From: Amycolatopsis palatopharyngis
Lineage (GTDB): Bacteria; Actinomycetota; Actinomycetes; Mycobacteriales; Pseudonocardiaceae
Assembly: GCF_003385185.1 (NCBI RefSeq)
Contig: NZ_PQHZ01000004.1
Span: forward strand, 1 to 64,000
Direction: 5' to 3'
Length of the DNA: 64,000 nt
Below are positions 25,560 to 34,275 of the stretch, piece by piece; position 1 is the stretch's first letter; each line of letters begins with the position of its first letter. The position numbers and the translations under genes are program-made. Below the pieces are notes generated by a model that worked only from the letters and a program-made list of their open reading frames with translations, did not search any database and was not told the DNA's origin.

Positions 25560-26468
25560 ATGACTGAGGTGGCGCGTGCTGCCGCGTCCGGACTGGACGA
25601 CGAGGCAGGATCCGGAGGGCAGCGGGTGCTCGATCGCCTGGTCGCGCTGCTCGATCTGGAGAAGATCGAGGAGAACATCTTTCGCGGGGTGAGCCCGCCG
25701 CACTCCCCGGTGCGGGTGTTCGGCGGCCAGGTGGCCGGGCAGGCGCTGGTCGCCGCGGGGCGGACCGTCCCCGAGGAACGCAAGGTGCATTCGCTGCACG
25801 CCTACTTCATCCGTGGTGGCGACCCGAGCGTCCCGATCGTGTACGAGGTGGACCGAATCCGGGACGGACGGTCCTTCACCACCCGCAGGGTTGTGGCCAT
25901 CCAGCACGGAAAGGCCATCTTCTCGCTGTCGGCGTCCTTCCAGAAGAGCGAGGCCGGTCTGGAGCACGCCGAGGAGATGCCCGATGTGCCAGGACCGGAG
26001 TCACTGCCGACGCTGGCCGAACGCACGGGGGAGTACGCGGACCGGCTGAGTCTGCGCAGCAGGCCCCGGCCGATCGACATCCGGTACGTCAACGAACCAC
26101 CGTGGGTGACCAGGGACTCCGGCGAGCGTCCGGCCCGCAACCAGGTGTGGATGCGAGCCGACGGCACTTTGCCCGACCAGCAGTTGCTGCACGTGTGCGT
26201 ACTCACCTACGCCTCGGACATGACGCTGCTGGACTCCGTGCTGGCGCGCCACGGCGTCTACTGGGACCTGGACACGGTGATCGGCGCGAGCCTGGACCAT
26301 GCGCTCTGGTTCCACCGGCCGTTCCGTGCGGACGAGTGGTTCCTCTACGACAGTGGCTCCCCGACGGCATCCGGTGGCCGCGGGCTCGCGACCGGCCGGT
26401 TTTTCGGTCTGGACGGGACACTGATCGCGACCGTCGTGCAGGAAGGCCTGCTGCGCGTCGTGCCGTAA
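25560..26468 (+). CDS. tesB: Acyl-CoA thioesterase II (TesB)
   Basis: Double hot-dog acyl-CoA thioesterase of 302 aa that hydrolyses medium/long acyl-CoA. Seen: VFGGQVAGQALVAA (residues about 55-68), HSLHAYFIRGGDP, GRSFTTRRVVAIQHGKAIF in the first half, and TYASDMTLLDS with SLDHALWFHRPFRADEW in the second. The catalytic Asp of DMTLLDS-type motifs is kept. ATG is 6 nt after a TAGGGT -10 (25548-25553), so leaderless. It follows pyk by 32 bp on the same strand but has its own promoter. Confidence 0.93.
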   Translation: MTEVARAAASGLDDEAGSGGQRVLDRLVALLDLEKIEENIFRGVSPPHSPVRVFGGQVAGQALVAAGRTVPEERKVHSLHAYFIRGGDPSVPIVYEVDRIRDGRSFTTRRVVAIQHGKAIFSLSASFQKSEAGLEHAEEMPDVPGPESLPTLAERTGEYADRLSLRSRPRPIDIRYVNEPPWVTRDSGERPARNQVWMRADGTLPDQQLLHVCVLTYASDMTLLDSVLARHGVYWDLDTVIGASLDHALWFHRPFRADEWFLYDSGSPTASGGRGLATGRFFGLDGTLIATVVQEGLLRVVP

Positions 26469-26492
26469 CCAGACGGAGGCAGTTCGCGCTGA

Positions 26493-26843
26493 TCAGCGGG
26501 CGTAATGCGGCCGCGGCTTGCGCCTGCGGTGCCTGCGTACGGGGAATTCCAGTGGGTCGGAGTCCGCCAGTTCCGCGCCGAGCCGCAGCTGGACCGTGAG
26601 GTAGGCACGGCACGGAGTCGGTGAGCGCCGCCAGAACCGAAGCCGAGATTTCCGGGAGCGGCAGGTGGAACACCGGCCGCGAGGATCGAGGCGATGCTCG
26701 GCGAGCACGCCGCGCAGTGCGTCAGCCATGCGGGCGACGTCCGGGTTTCCCCTGGCGCCCGATTCGCCCGTCGCTGACTGGGTGAGTTCGGTGAGTCTGC
26801 GGTGCACGGCGGCCTGCAGTGGGCTGACGATGGGATCGCGCAC
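26493..26843 (-). CDS. Small hypothetical protein with CSTCR motif
   Basis: A 116-aa protein starting at GTG 26843 (MRDPIVSPLQAAVHRRL). It has an N-terminal helical part and then RCSTCRSRKSRLRFWRR and CRAYLTVQ, followed by a very basic tail (RRHRRRKPRPHYAR). Similar small proteins with CRTCR motifs are often found next to XRE/DUF397 pairs in actinobacteria, but the function is unknown. It is divergent from the XRE regulator gene. Confidence 0.65.
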   Translation of the reverse strand: MRDPIVSPLQAAVHRRLTELTQSATGESGARGNPDVARMADALRGVLAEHRLDPRGRCSTCRSRKSRLRFWRRSPTPCRAYLTVQLRLGAELADSDPLEFPVRRHRRRKPRPHYAR

Positions 26844-27032
26844 CGCGCCTCCCCTCAGTACTGAGTGACTACGGACAGTGACCAACTGAGCGTACCTCGA
26901 CGCCCGGTCCGGCGCAGTCCGCTGATCGGGGACATCGCCGGGAAGCCGGGAATGGTGAACCGTTCACCGTGCTGTCGGCAGGCTGGTTATTCTGGCGACC
27001 AGAAGGCGCGAACGCGATGGGGAGGAACTCCC

Positions 27033-27938
27033 GTGACACGAGGTCAGGGTCCGACCGTGCGTCGCCGCAGGCTGGCCGCTGAGTTGCGCAGACTGCGGGA
27101 GGCGGCCGAACTCACGATCGACGAGGTCGGCGAGAAGCTCGAATGCTCGGCCTCCAAGATCAGCCGGATCGAGACCGGGCACGTCGGCGTGACCCCGCGC
27201 GACGCGCGCGACCTGCTGGAGCTCTACGGCCTTGCGGGCGACGAGCGAGAGGCACTGGTCCACCTCGCCCGCGAGGCACGTAAACGGGGCTGGTGGCACG
27301 CGTACAACGAGGTGTTCACCGGCGCCTTCGTCGGACTCGAGGCGGATGCCAGCTCGCTGCGCGCGTTCCAGGCACTGCTGGTTCCCGGGTTGCTGCAGAC
27401 CGAGCGCTACACCCGCACGGTCATCAGAGCGATGCGACCGGATGCCGAGGAAACCGAGATCCAGCGTCGCGTCGCGGCCAGGAAGGCACGACAGCAGCTG
27501 CTCGCCGATGCCGCGCCGCCGGAGTACTGGGCGGTGGTCGACGAGGCGGTGCTGCACCGGATGGTCGGCGGCCCCGATGTGCTGGCGGAGCAGCTCGAAC
27601 GGTTGCTCGTGCTGGCCGAGCTGCCGCACGTCACGATCCAGGTGGTGCCCTTCTCGGCGGGAGCCCATCCGGGCATGGAAGGACCGTTCCTGATCCTGGG
27701 GTTCCCGGAGCAGGCGGATCCGGATGTCGTGTACGTGGACAGCACGTCGGGCGGCTCCTATCTGGAGATGCCGGAGGACGTGCGGCGTTACTCACTCATG
27801 TTCGATCATCTACGCGCCGCCGCGCTCAAACCGGACGACACGATCGACCTGATCGCGGACGCCGTCCGGCGGGTATCGGCGATCGGCGGCGAGACAAGGA
27901 GCGGGGACAGTGGGGACAGTGGGGAACATCGGTCATAA
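27033..27938 (+). CDS. XRE-type regulator with DUF5753 domain
   Basis: A 301-aa regulator. The N-terminal HTH (residues about 10-65: LRRLREAAELTIDEVGEKL, then SASKISRIETG) is followed by the DUF5753 domain (AFQALLVPGLLQTERYTR, VVDEAVLHRMVGG, VTIQVVPFSAGAHPGMEGPF). The GTG at 27033 has GGAGGA 6 nt upstream. It overlaps the DUF397 gene by 29 nt. XRE/DUF397 pairs are abundant in actinobacteria and linked to developmental or antibiotic control (AbaA/WhiJ type). Confidence 0.9.
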   Translation: MTRGQGPTVRRRRLAAELRRLREAAELTIDEVGEKLECSASKISRIETGHVGVTPRDARDLLELYGLAGDEREALVHLAREARKRGWWHAYNEVFTGAFVGLEADASSLRAFQALLVPGLLQTERYTRTVIRAMRPDAEETEIQRRVAARKARQQLLADAAPPEYWAVVDEAVLHRMVGGPDVLAEQLERLLVLAELPHVTIQVVPFSAGAHPGMEGPFLILGFPEQADPDVVYVDSTSGGSYLEMPEDVRRYSLMFDHLRAAALKPDDTIDLIADAVRRVSAIGGETRSGDSGDSGEHRS

Positions 27939-28122
27939 CAGCCGTGGCTGGCGCAGGAGCAGCCACAGCGGCGGCGGGAACGACTGCGTGGAGGTCGCCT
28001 TCCACAGTGGGGGAGTCGCGCTGCGCGATTCCAAACATCCGTTCTCGGGGATGCTCGTGACCAGCAGGCCGGGCTGGTCGGCGATGCTGGCCGCGGTTCG
28101 GGCGGGAGGACAGCGGGGGTGA
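27910..28122 (+). CDS. DUF397 domain-containing protein
   Basis: A 70-aa small acidic partner protein of the WhiJ/DUF397 type: GWRRSSHSGGGNDCVEVAF, then VALRDSKHP and the closing TSRPGWSAMLAAVRAG. GTG 27910 has AAGGAG 8 nt upstream. It overlaps the end of the XRE regulator by 29 nt in another frame, so both are translated together. It probably modulates the regulator's DNA binding. Confidence 0.88.
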   Translation: MGTVGNIGHNSRGWRRSSHSGGGNDCVEVAFHSGGVALRDSKHPFSGMLVTSRPGWSAMLAAVRAGGQRG

Positions 28123-28169
28123 CCCTTACTCCCTTACCCACCCGCCGGGGTAAGCAGCGGGGTAAGGGG
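28123..28169 (+). terminator. Bipartite inverted repeat after DUF397 gene
   Basis: CCCTTACTCCCTTACCC (28123-28139) faces GGGGTAAG (28147-28154) and GGGGTAAGGGG (28159-28169), so two stacked stems can form. It starts one base after the DUF397 stop, which fits a terminator for the XRE/DUF397 pair. Confidence 0.55.
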
Positions 28170-28272
28170 TGCGGCGAGCGCGGACATGGCTTGATCACCC
28201 GATGCCGGTGCCGGTCCCTCAGGACGACTGTGAGTTTCAGACGAGAAGAGCTCGCAGGAGAAATGAGAGATC

Positions 28273-28512
28273 ATGAACGACTGGCTGTTGTACGACTACG
28301 ACGCGTTTCGCGCCGAGACCGCCTATCGGGCCGAGGAGATCCGCAGGACACACCGCATGGCGCGGATCGTGTCCTCGCTCGGCGCCAAGGCAAGTAGAAA
28401 GAACAGGAGCGGGCGCCGGAAAACCAGTGCCACCGCAGGTGCCGTCGTCGCGCGACAGCGCGCAGGGGAGCACGAGGAGACTGGTTCCGTCCGGCCGGAT
28501 CGCGCGGCATGA
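28273..28512 (+). CDS. Small hypothetical protein
   Basis: A 79-aa protein beginning MNDWLLYDYDAFRAETAYRA, with a basic second half (SRKNRSGRRK). AGGAG lies 12 nt upstream of the ATG. The N-terminal pattern recalls short actinobacterial proteins found upstream of large LuxR regulators. Function unknown; it precedes the LuxR/ATPase gene by 74 bp on the same strand. Confidence 0.55.
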   Translation: MNDWLLYDYDAFRAETAYRAEEIRRTHRMARIVSSLGAKASRKNRSGRRKTSATAGAVVARQRAGEHEETGSVRPDRAA

Positions 28513-28586
28513 TCGGCACCTGGCAGGCGGCACTGCGTATGCCATCGGCGATATTCGTAGCGAAACTGTCGGTCCGGTAAGCCACA

Positions 28587-31500
28587 ATGCACCTTGTGCC
28601 CCGTCTCGGATCCGGAATCCCACTGGTCGCCCGCACCTCCGAAATGAGCAGGTTGCGGGCGGCCTTCTCCCGCGCGCAGGAGCGACAGGCAGGTGCGGTC
28701 CTGCTCGCCGGAGACGCCGGAGTCGGCAAGACCCGGCTGCTCGCCGAACTCGGTGAGTACGCGACAGGCAGGGGAGGGCTGGTACTCACGGGGCGCTGTC
28801 TCGACGTGCGGGAGGGTGGTCTGCCGTATCTTCCGTTCGCCGAGGCGTTGAACCCGTTGGCCAGGTCATCGGAGCCGGAGGTAGCGGAAGTGCTCGCGGC
28901 CAGGCCCGCGCTGGCCAGGCTGCTCCCGCAACTGGCGGTCGGCGTTCCCGCCGGAGCAGTGGCTGGATCCGAGCACCAGCCCGTCGCCGCAGCCGATCAG
29001 GAGGCGATGCAGCGCGTTCGTACCGAACAGGACCTCGGCCAGTTACAGCTGTTCGACGCGATGCTCGGGGCCCTTTCCGCACTCGCCGAGCGCAGCCCGG
29101 TGGTCCTGTTACTGGAGGACCTGCACTGGGCGGACGGCTCGACGCGCAATCTGCTGTCGTTCCTGATCTCCCGGCTGCGCGGCCAGCGCCTGCTCGTGGT
29201 GGCCAGCTACCGGGAAGAGGACGTTCACCGGCGCCATCCCTTGCGCCCCGTGCTCGCCGAACTCGTCAGGATGCCCAGCGTCGAGCGGGTCGACCTGCCG
29301 CCGTTCGGGGCCGGGGAGGCCAGGACGTTCGTGGAGGCGCTGGCCGAGGGGGCGATCGACGCGGCGGTCCTCGCCGGCATCGTCGAACGCTCCCAGGGCA
29401 ATCCGTTCTTCGCCGAGGAACTTCTCGCGTCCTGTTCGGACGGTTCGGAACTACCCGCGGGACTGGCCGAGGTGTTGCTGGACCGGCTGGAGCGGCTCGG
29501 CGCGGACACCCGCAGGGCATTGCGCGTGATCGCGGTCGCCAACGGACCTGTGCCGCACCACGTGGTGATGGAGGTCGCCGGGCTCGGCGAGTTGGAGCTC
29601 GAGGAGGCGCTGCGGGAGGCCGTGCAGCACCACGTGCTGGTGGTCGAGGGTGGCGCCTACACGTTCCGGCACGCGCTGCTGCAGGAGGCGGTCTACGGCG
29701 ACCTGCTGCCGGGAGAGCGGTCCCGGATGCACGGCGGTTACGCGGCCCGGCTGGCCGCCGAGCCAGAGGGCCGGGGGCGCGATGCCAGCCTGGCGTTCCA
29801 CGCGATGGAGAGCAACGACCTCGCGATCGCGCTGGCCGCCTCGGTGCGTGCGGGGCGGGAGGCGGAGAAACTCGGCGCTCCCGGAGCCGCGCTCCGGCAC
29901 ATCGAGCAGGCGCTGCGCATCTGGGACGCGGTACCCGCGGACGACCGGCCTGCGGGGCTCGACGAGGCGAGGTTGCTGCACGAAGCCTCCTACTTCGCCG
30001 GGACCTCGGGCGAGCCGGAGCGAGCGATCGCCTATGCGCGCTCCGCCGTGCAGTCGCTGCAGGAGGACCTGCCGGCCGATCGGGCGGCCAAGTCCTGGCG
30101 CAGGCTCGCGGAAGCACTGATGGCGCTGGAGTCGACGTTCGACGAGTCCTACGAGGCGATCGGGCGAGCCTGGGAGTTCGCGGCGGACGCCTCGAGTATG
30201 ACGCGGGCGTGGGTGCTCGCCACGAGGGCACAGATACTACGTGGTCTCGACCGTCCGGAGGAGGCGCTGGCGAGCGCGTCGGCGGCCGTCGAGGAGGCCC
30301 GCGACGCGGGCGCGGGGGGCGCGGAGGCATCGGCGCTGGTCACTATCGGCACGCTGGCCGACGCGGCCGGCAACAGCGCCGAGGCCAGGAGCCGGTTGCA
30401 CGAGGCCGAACGCAAGGCCAGGGCGGCCGGCGCGCTCAACGTCGAGTTGCGGGCGCTGTACTTCCAGGCGATGAGTTACGACGACCAGGCGGAGATCCAG
30501 CAGGCCATCGAGCTGTACCGGCGAGGGATCGAGCGGGCGGAGGAGTCCGGGCTGAGCTGGAGCGCCTTCGGCCTCGCCGTCCGGTCCCAGCATCTGTTCC
30601 TGCGGTATGTCAGCGGCGACTGGCCGAGTGACGACCCCGCTCAGCAACTCGAGGCGGGCGTCTCCAGTGTGGTCGCGGCGCGGATGTCGGTGATCTGGGC
30701 CCATATCGTCGTGGCGAAGGGCCGGTTCGACATCGCGGAGCGGCTACTCAGCAGTGAAGTGGGCGCGCAGCGCCGGGACGACCTGCGGATCCCACTGGCA
30801 TACGGGGCGGCCACGATCGAACTCGCCAGCTGGAAGGGCGAGTACGCGGATGCGACACGGAAGGCGCGGGAGGTCGTCGGCTGGCTCGAGGAGTTCGAGC
30901 GATGGCAGCTCGGCGGGCTGCGCCTTACCGCTCTCGGTATCCGGGCGGCGAGCGCGTGGGCCGCGACCGCCCGGCTGCGCGGCGACGCCGATGCCGAGGC
31001 CACCGCCGTCGCCGAGGGCACCGCGCTGATCGAACACGCACGAGGCTGCGTCGAGTACGGGCAGCCCAGATCGGGCAGCCTCGGGCCGGAGGGGCGCGCC
31101 TGGTTCGCCAGGGCGGAGGCCGCGGCGAGCGGGCTGACCGGAGGGGGCGAGCCGGCACTGTGGGCAACGGCGGTCGAGGAGTTCGGCTACGGAGCGGTGT
31201 ACGAACAGGCGGTCTGCCGCTGGTTGCACGCCGAGGCGTTGCTGGGCACCGGTGAGCAGGGCGTGGCCGCTGCCGAGCAACTGGGACTGGCGGCGGAAGT
31301 GGCGGAGCGGCTCGGCGCCGTTCCGCTCAGGGAGGCGGTCGGAAGTCTCGCCCGCAGGGCGCGGGTGGAGTTGCCCGGTGCCCCGGTCCGGCGCGATGTG
31401 GTGGACCTGCTGACCGACCGTGAACGAGGGGTCCTGGAGTTGGTCGCACAGGGCCGGACGAATCGGCAGGTGGGTGCCGCGCTCTACATCAGCGAGAAGA

Positions 31501-31619
31501 CCGTGAGCGTGCACCTGTCGCGGGTCATGGCGAAGCTGGGCGCGAACCGGCGCGCCGAGGCGGTCGCGATCGCCTACGACCGGGGACTGCTCAACGCGCC
31601 GGCCGCGGCCTCCTCCTGA
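28587..31619 (+). CDS. Large LuxR-family ATPase regulator (LAL type)
   Basis: A 1010-aa signal-integrating transcription activator. The N-terminal AAA/NTPase domain has Walker A GDAGVGKT (residues about 41-48) and Walker B VLLLEDLHWAD. The middle is alpha-helical, TPR-like repeat (about 380-900). The C-terminal LuxR HTH (about 945-1005) reads LTDRERGVLELVAQG, ISEKTVSVHLSRVMAKLG. The ligand and targets are not known; no biosynthetic cluster is near. The ATG start lacks a good Shine-Dalgarno; an in-frame GTG three codons later is possible. Confidence 0.9.
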   Translation: MHLVPRLGSGIPLVARTSEMSRLRAAFSRAQERQAGAVLLAGDAGVGKTRLLAELGEYATGRGGLVLTGRCLDVREGGLPYLPFAEALNPLARSSEPEVAEVLAARPALARLLPQLAVGVPAGAVAGSEHQPVAAADQEAMQRVRTEQDLGQLQLFDAMLGALSALAERSPVVLLLEDLHWADGSTRNLLSFLISRLRGQRLLVVASYREEDVHRRHPLRPVLAELVRMPSVERVDLPPFGAGEARTFVEALAEGAIDAAVLAGIVERSQGNPFFAEELLASCSDGSELPAGLAEVLLDRLERLGADTRRALRVIAVANGPVPHHVVMEVAGLGELELEEALREAVQHHVLVVEGGAYTFRHALLQEAVYGDLLPGERSRMHGGYAARLAAEPEGRGRDASLAFHAMESNDLAIALAASVRAGREAEKLGAPGAALRHIEQALRIWDAVPADDRPAGLDEARLLHEASYFAGTSGEPERAIAYARSAVQSLQEDLPADRAAKSWRRLAEALMALESTFDESYEAIGRAWEFAADASSMTRAWVLATRAQILRGLDRPEEALASASAAVEEARDAGAGGAEASALVTIGTLADAAGNSAEARSRLHEAERKARAAGALNVELRALYFQAMSYDDQAEIQQAIELYRRGIERAEESGLSWSAFGLAVRSQHLFLRYVSGDWPSDDPAQQLEAGVSSVVAARMSVIWAHIVVAKGRFDIAERLLSSEVGAQRRDDLRIPLAYGAATIELASWKGEYADATRKAREVVGWLEEFERWQLGGLRLTALGIRAASAWAATARLRGDADAEATAVAEGTALIEHARGCVEYGQPRSGSLGPEGRAWFARAEAAASGLTGGGEPALWATAVEEFGYGAVYEQAVCRWLHAEALLGTGEQGVAAAEQLGLAAEVAERLGAVPLREAVGSLARRARVELPGAPVRRDVVDLLTDRERGVLELVAQGRTNRQVGAALYISEKTVSVHLSRVMAKLGANRRAEAVAIAYDRGLLNAPAAASS

Positions 31620-31628
31620 GGCCGCGGC
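31602..31628. terminator. Bidirectional terminator between luxR-type gene and gabD2
   Basis: GCCGCGGCCTC (31602-31612) pairs perfectly with GAGGCCGCGGC (31618-31628) over a CTCCT loop. It overlaps the regulator's stop codon and lies 10 bp before the convergent gabD2 stop. Confidence 0.65.
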
Positions 31629-31637
31629 CCAGCGGCC

Positions 31638-33251
31638 TCAGCGACCGGGAAGGCGGCGCAGCAGTTTCATGCTGCCGGTCATGCTCCTGGTCCACACCGA
31701 GGCGGGCATGCCGCGGAACGGCCGGAGTTTGAGCCCACGCTGGATGGCGATGGACTGCGACTCCGTGTACTTGAGCAGCCCCTCGGCGCCGTTGCGCCTG
31801 CCGACGCCGGATTCCTTCATCCCGCCCATCGGCACCCCGACACTGCCGAAGGTCGCGGCGTAACCCTCGTTCACGTTCACCGTGCCGGCCTTCAGCCGGG
31901 AGGCGACCGCCCAGCCGGTCCGGCCGCTCCGGGACCAGACGCTCGCGTTAAGGCCGTATTCGGTGTCGTTCGCCCGTGCCACGGCGTCGTCGACGTCGTG
32001 ATAGCCGTAGATCGACACGACCGGCCCGAAGGTCTCCTCGGTGAACAGCCTCGCCGACTCCGGAACATCGGTGAGCACTGTCGGCTCGTGGAACAGCGGG
32101 CCGATGTCGGGCCTGGCCCGGCCGCCGCTCAGCACCTTCGCACCGTTCGCGCGGGCATCCTCGACATGCGCACGCACGTTCTCCAGCTGATCGGCCGAGG
32201 TGAGCGAACCCATGTCCGCGCTGTAGTCGAGCTTGCCACCCAGGCGCAGCGCGTTCGTGCGCCGCACGAATGCCTCGGTGAACTCCGAGCGGATGCTTTC
32301 GTGCACATAGATCCGTTCGACGGACACACACAGCTGCCCGGCAGAGGAGAAGCAGGCGGTCACCGCACCCGCGGCGGCCTTGGCGACATCCGCGTCGGGC
32401 AGGACGACCATCGGATTCTTGCCACCGAGTTCGAGGGAGTAGCTGGTGAGCCTGCCCGCGACCTGGCTGGCCAGGCTCTTGCCCGTCGGAGTGGAACCGG
32501 TGAAACAGAGGTAGTCCGATTCCTCCACCAGCGCGTTGCCGATCCGGGATCCACGGCCGAGCAGGATCTGCCAGACGCCGGCGGGCAGCCCGGCCTCCTG
32601 CGCGAGTTCGTGCAGCCACAACGCGGACAGCGCCGTCTGGTTGTCCGGCTTCTGCACGACGGTGTTGCCGGCCATCAGTGCGGGCAACACGTCCATCGCG
32701 GTGAGTGCGAGGGGGTAGTTCCACGGCGAGATGACGCCGACGACACCCTTCGGGTGGTGCACCACGCCCGCCTTCGTGAGCAGCGGGATAAGGCCGGCAG
32801 CGCGTTTGGGCGCGAGGAACTTGGCACTGTGCTTGCCGTAGTAGGCCGAGACGAGCGCGGTGGAGCAGACCTCGTCGAAGGCGTCCATCCTGGACTTGCC
32901 GGCCTCGATCTGCACGAGGTCGAGCGCTTCGTGCTGACGTTCCAGCACGAGGTCGTGCAGCCGGATCAGGATGCGCTGCCGCTCGGCGGCAGGCCGGGCC
33001 GCCCAGGCCCGTTGCGCGGAGCGGGCGTCGTCGAACACGGCCCTCGCGTCCGCGTCGGTCGCCTGGGGGAGTGTGGCGGTGGGCAGACCGGTGAACGGTG
33101 AGGTCATGGTCACCGGTGCGGAGTCCTTGCCGCCTGCCGCGCGGGCGACCAGGGCGGCCGCGCGCGACGATCGGGGACCGCCCGCGACGCCGCCGATGGT
33201 GCTTGGCGTGTCGCCCGCCTGATCCGCGCTGACCGGGCTCGTGCTGGTCAT
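31638..33251 (-). CDS. gabD2: Succinate-semialdehyde dehydrogenase-type aldehyde dehydrogenase
   Basis: NAD(P)-dependent aldehyde dehydrogenase of 537 aa, of the GabD2 group. Seen: VVGVISPWNYPLALTAMD, cofactor motif FTGSTPTGKSLA, the general base Glu in LELGGKNP, and the catalytic Cys in SSAGQLCVS. GVPMGGMKESGVGRRNG near the C-terminus is typical. GabD2 oxidises succinic semialdehyde; other aldehydes are possible. The ATG start has only weak upstream purines. A TACC-GATG-GGTA repeat at 33280-33291 upstream could be an operator. Confidence 0.9.
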   Translation of the reverse strand: MTSTSPVSADQAGDTPSTIGGVAGGPRSSRAAALVARAAGGKDSAPVTMTSPFTGLPTATLPQATDADARAVFDDARSAQRAWAARPAAERQRILIRLHDLVLERQHEALDLVQIEAGKSRMDAFDEVCSTALVSAYYGKHSAKFLAPKRAAGLIPLLTKAGVVHHPKGVVGVISPWNYPLALTAMDVLPALMAGNTVVQKPDNQTALSALWLHELAQEAGLPAGVWQILLGRGSRIGNALVEESDYLCFTGSTPTGKSLASQVAGRLTSYSLELGGKNPMVVLPDADVAKAAAGAVTACFSSAGQLCVSVERIYVHESIRSEFTEAFVRRTNALRLGGKLDYSADMGSLTSADQLENVRAHVEDARANGAKVLSGGRARPDIGPLFHEPTVLTDVPESARLFTEETFGPVVSIYGYHDVDDAVARANDTEYGLNASVWSRSGRTGWAVASRLKAGTVNVNEGYAATFGSVGVPMGGMKESGVGRRNGAEGLLKYTESQSIAIQRGLKLRPFRGMPASVWTRSMTGSMKLLRRLPGR

Positions 33252-33513
33252 ACCGTCTCCGTTCCCTGCCGATACATGTTACCGATGGGTACACCATACC
33301 GCCGGTACGCCCGGTGTGAAGCCCGCCGCGGGATGTCCCCAATGTGGCATTGGGGACGTTCAAGTTCCCCAATGCCGCATTGGGGACATCTTCGGAACGT
33401 GACACCGCGCGTCATACCCGTGCTGGGCAGCGCGTCTCTGTGGGTACTGGTGGGGCGGTCCGGGCGAGGGCCGGACCGGCCCGCCGTCGTCGGCACGGGT
33501 CTTTCCGCGTCCT
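33252..33513. other. Intergenic region between tetR and gabD2 with hairpin repeats
   Basis: 262 bp without a gene. It contains a small inverted repeat TACCGATGGGTA (33280-33291) in the gabD2 promoter area and two CCCCAATG hairpins described separately. Short readings across the repeats are spurious. Confidence 0.6.
33335..33387. repeat. Two tandem CCCCAATG...CATTGGGG hairpins
   Basis: GTCCCCAATG (33335-33344) pairs with CATTGGGGAC (33348-33357), loop TGG. TCCCCAATGC (33366-33375) pairs with GCATTGGGGA (33377-33386). The two units are near-identical and 31 bp apart. They lie 3' of the minus-strand tetR gene, so may end its transcript. They also resemble a repeat seen elsewhere in Amycolatopsis-like genomes (from memory, not verified). 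Confidence 0.75.
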
Positions 33514-34164
33514 TCAGTCGCTCGTGTAGAGCTGTACGGCGATCCGTTTCCACTCCTCGAGCAGCTGCTTGCGCCTGGTCGGATCGCCGCCCAGTTCCGC
33601 GTCGAGTGCCAGCCCTCGGGTGAGGTTGACGGTGAGCCAGAACAGCGTCTCGACCTTCTCCCGTGGCACCGGGCCCGCCACCGTGGCGATGTTCTCCAGC
33701 ACCGAGCGGCCGAGTGCCCGGTCGACGGGACGCATGGCCGCCCGTAGTTCGGGATCGGTGCGCGCCGCCACCCACAGTTCGGTCACGGCGGTGGAGAGGG
33801 TGCCGGAGTAGGCCTCCCAGAGCAGGTCGATCGCGGCCGGGATGCGTTCCGTTCCGGCGGGGAGGTCGTCCACCTCGGCGAGTCGCTGTTCCTTGAGCCT
33901 GCCCGTGAGGTGTTCCACGGCGGCGGCCATCAGTTCGGCCTTGTCGTTGAAGTGGTGCTGCACGGCGCCCTTGGACACCCCGGCACGTGCGCAGATCTCC
34001 AGCATCGACGTTCGCGCGTAGCCGACCTCGACCAGACAGTCGATGGTGGCGTCGAGCAAGGCCGCTCGCGTCTGTGCCCTGCGCTGCGCCTGGGTCCGAT
34101 GACCCGCGGGCCGGGAGGACGGCGGCCGCTGCTCCGGCCCGGATTCGGACGTGGCGTCGGTCAC
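33514..34164 (-). CDS. TetR-family transcriptional regulator
   Basis: A 216-aa repressor. HTH: LLDATIDCLVEVGYARTSMLEICARAGVS continuing KGAVQHHFNDKAELM (residues about 38-80), then a helical ligand domain. GTG 34164 is chosen since AGGAGGG lies directly upstream; longer readings on this strand are artefacts. It is divergent from an acyl-CoA dehydrogenase-AMACR pair, with a 36-bp inverted repeat between them that may be its operator. An acyl-CoA ligand is plausible. Confidence 0.88.
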   Translation of the reverse strand: MTDATSESGPEQRPPSSRPAGHRTQAQRRAQTRAALLDATIDCLVEVGYARTSMLEICARAGVSKGAVQHHFNDKAELMAAAVEHLTGRLKEQRLAEVDDLPAGTERIPAAIDLLWEAYSGTLSTAVTELWVAARTDPELRAAMRPVDRALGRSVLENIATVAGPVPREKVETLFWLTVNLTRGLALDAELGGDPTRRKQLLEEWKRIAVQLYTSD

Positions 34165-34210
34165 AGGTCCCTCCTGAGGTTGCTCTTTACCCGCTGCGGG
34201 CCCGGGCTGT

Positions 34211-34246
34211 ACATTCCGGTTAGAACTTACATCCCGACTGGAATGT
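34211..34246. promoter_or_regulatory. Inverted repeat between tetR and acyl-CoA dehydrogenase gene
   Basis: ACATTCC (34211-34217) and GGAATGT (34240-34246) are perfect inverted arms, and two further GT/AC matches follow after one mismatch. The site is 47 bp from the tetR start and 30 bp from the dehydrogenase start. Position and symmetry fit a TetR operator acting on both genes. Confidence 0.55.
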
Positions 34247-34275
34247 TTTCCAGTGCGCAGACCAGGAGGCTCGCC

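Noticed and set aside
33335-33387. CRISPR-like repeat pair
   Set aside because: Only two units, each a self-complementary hairpin, with no regular spacer series and no cas genes.
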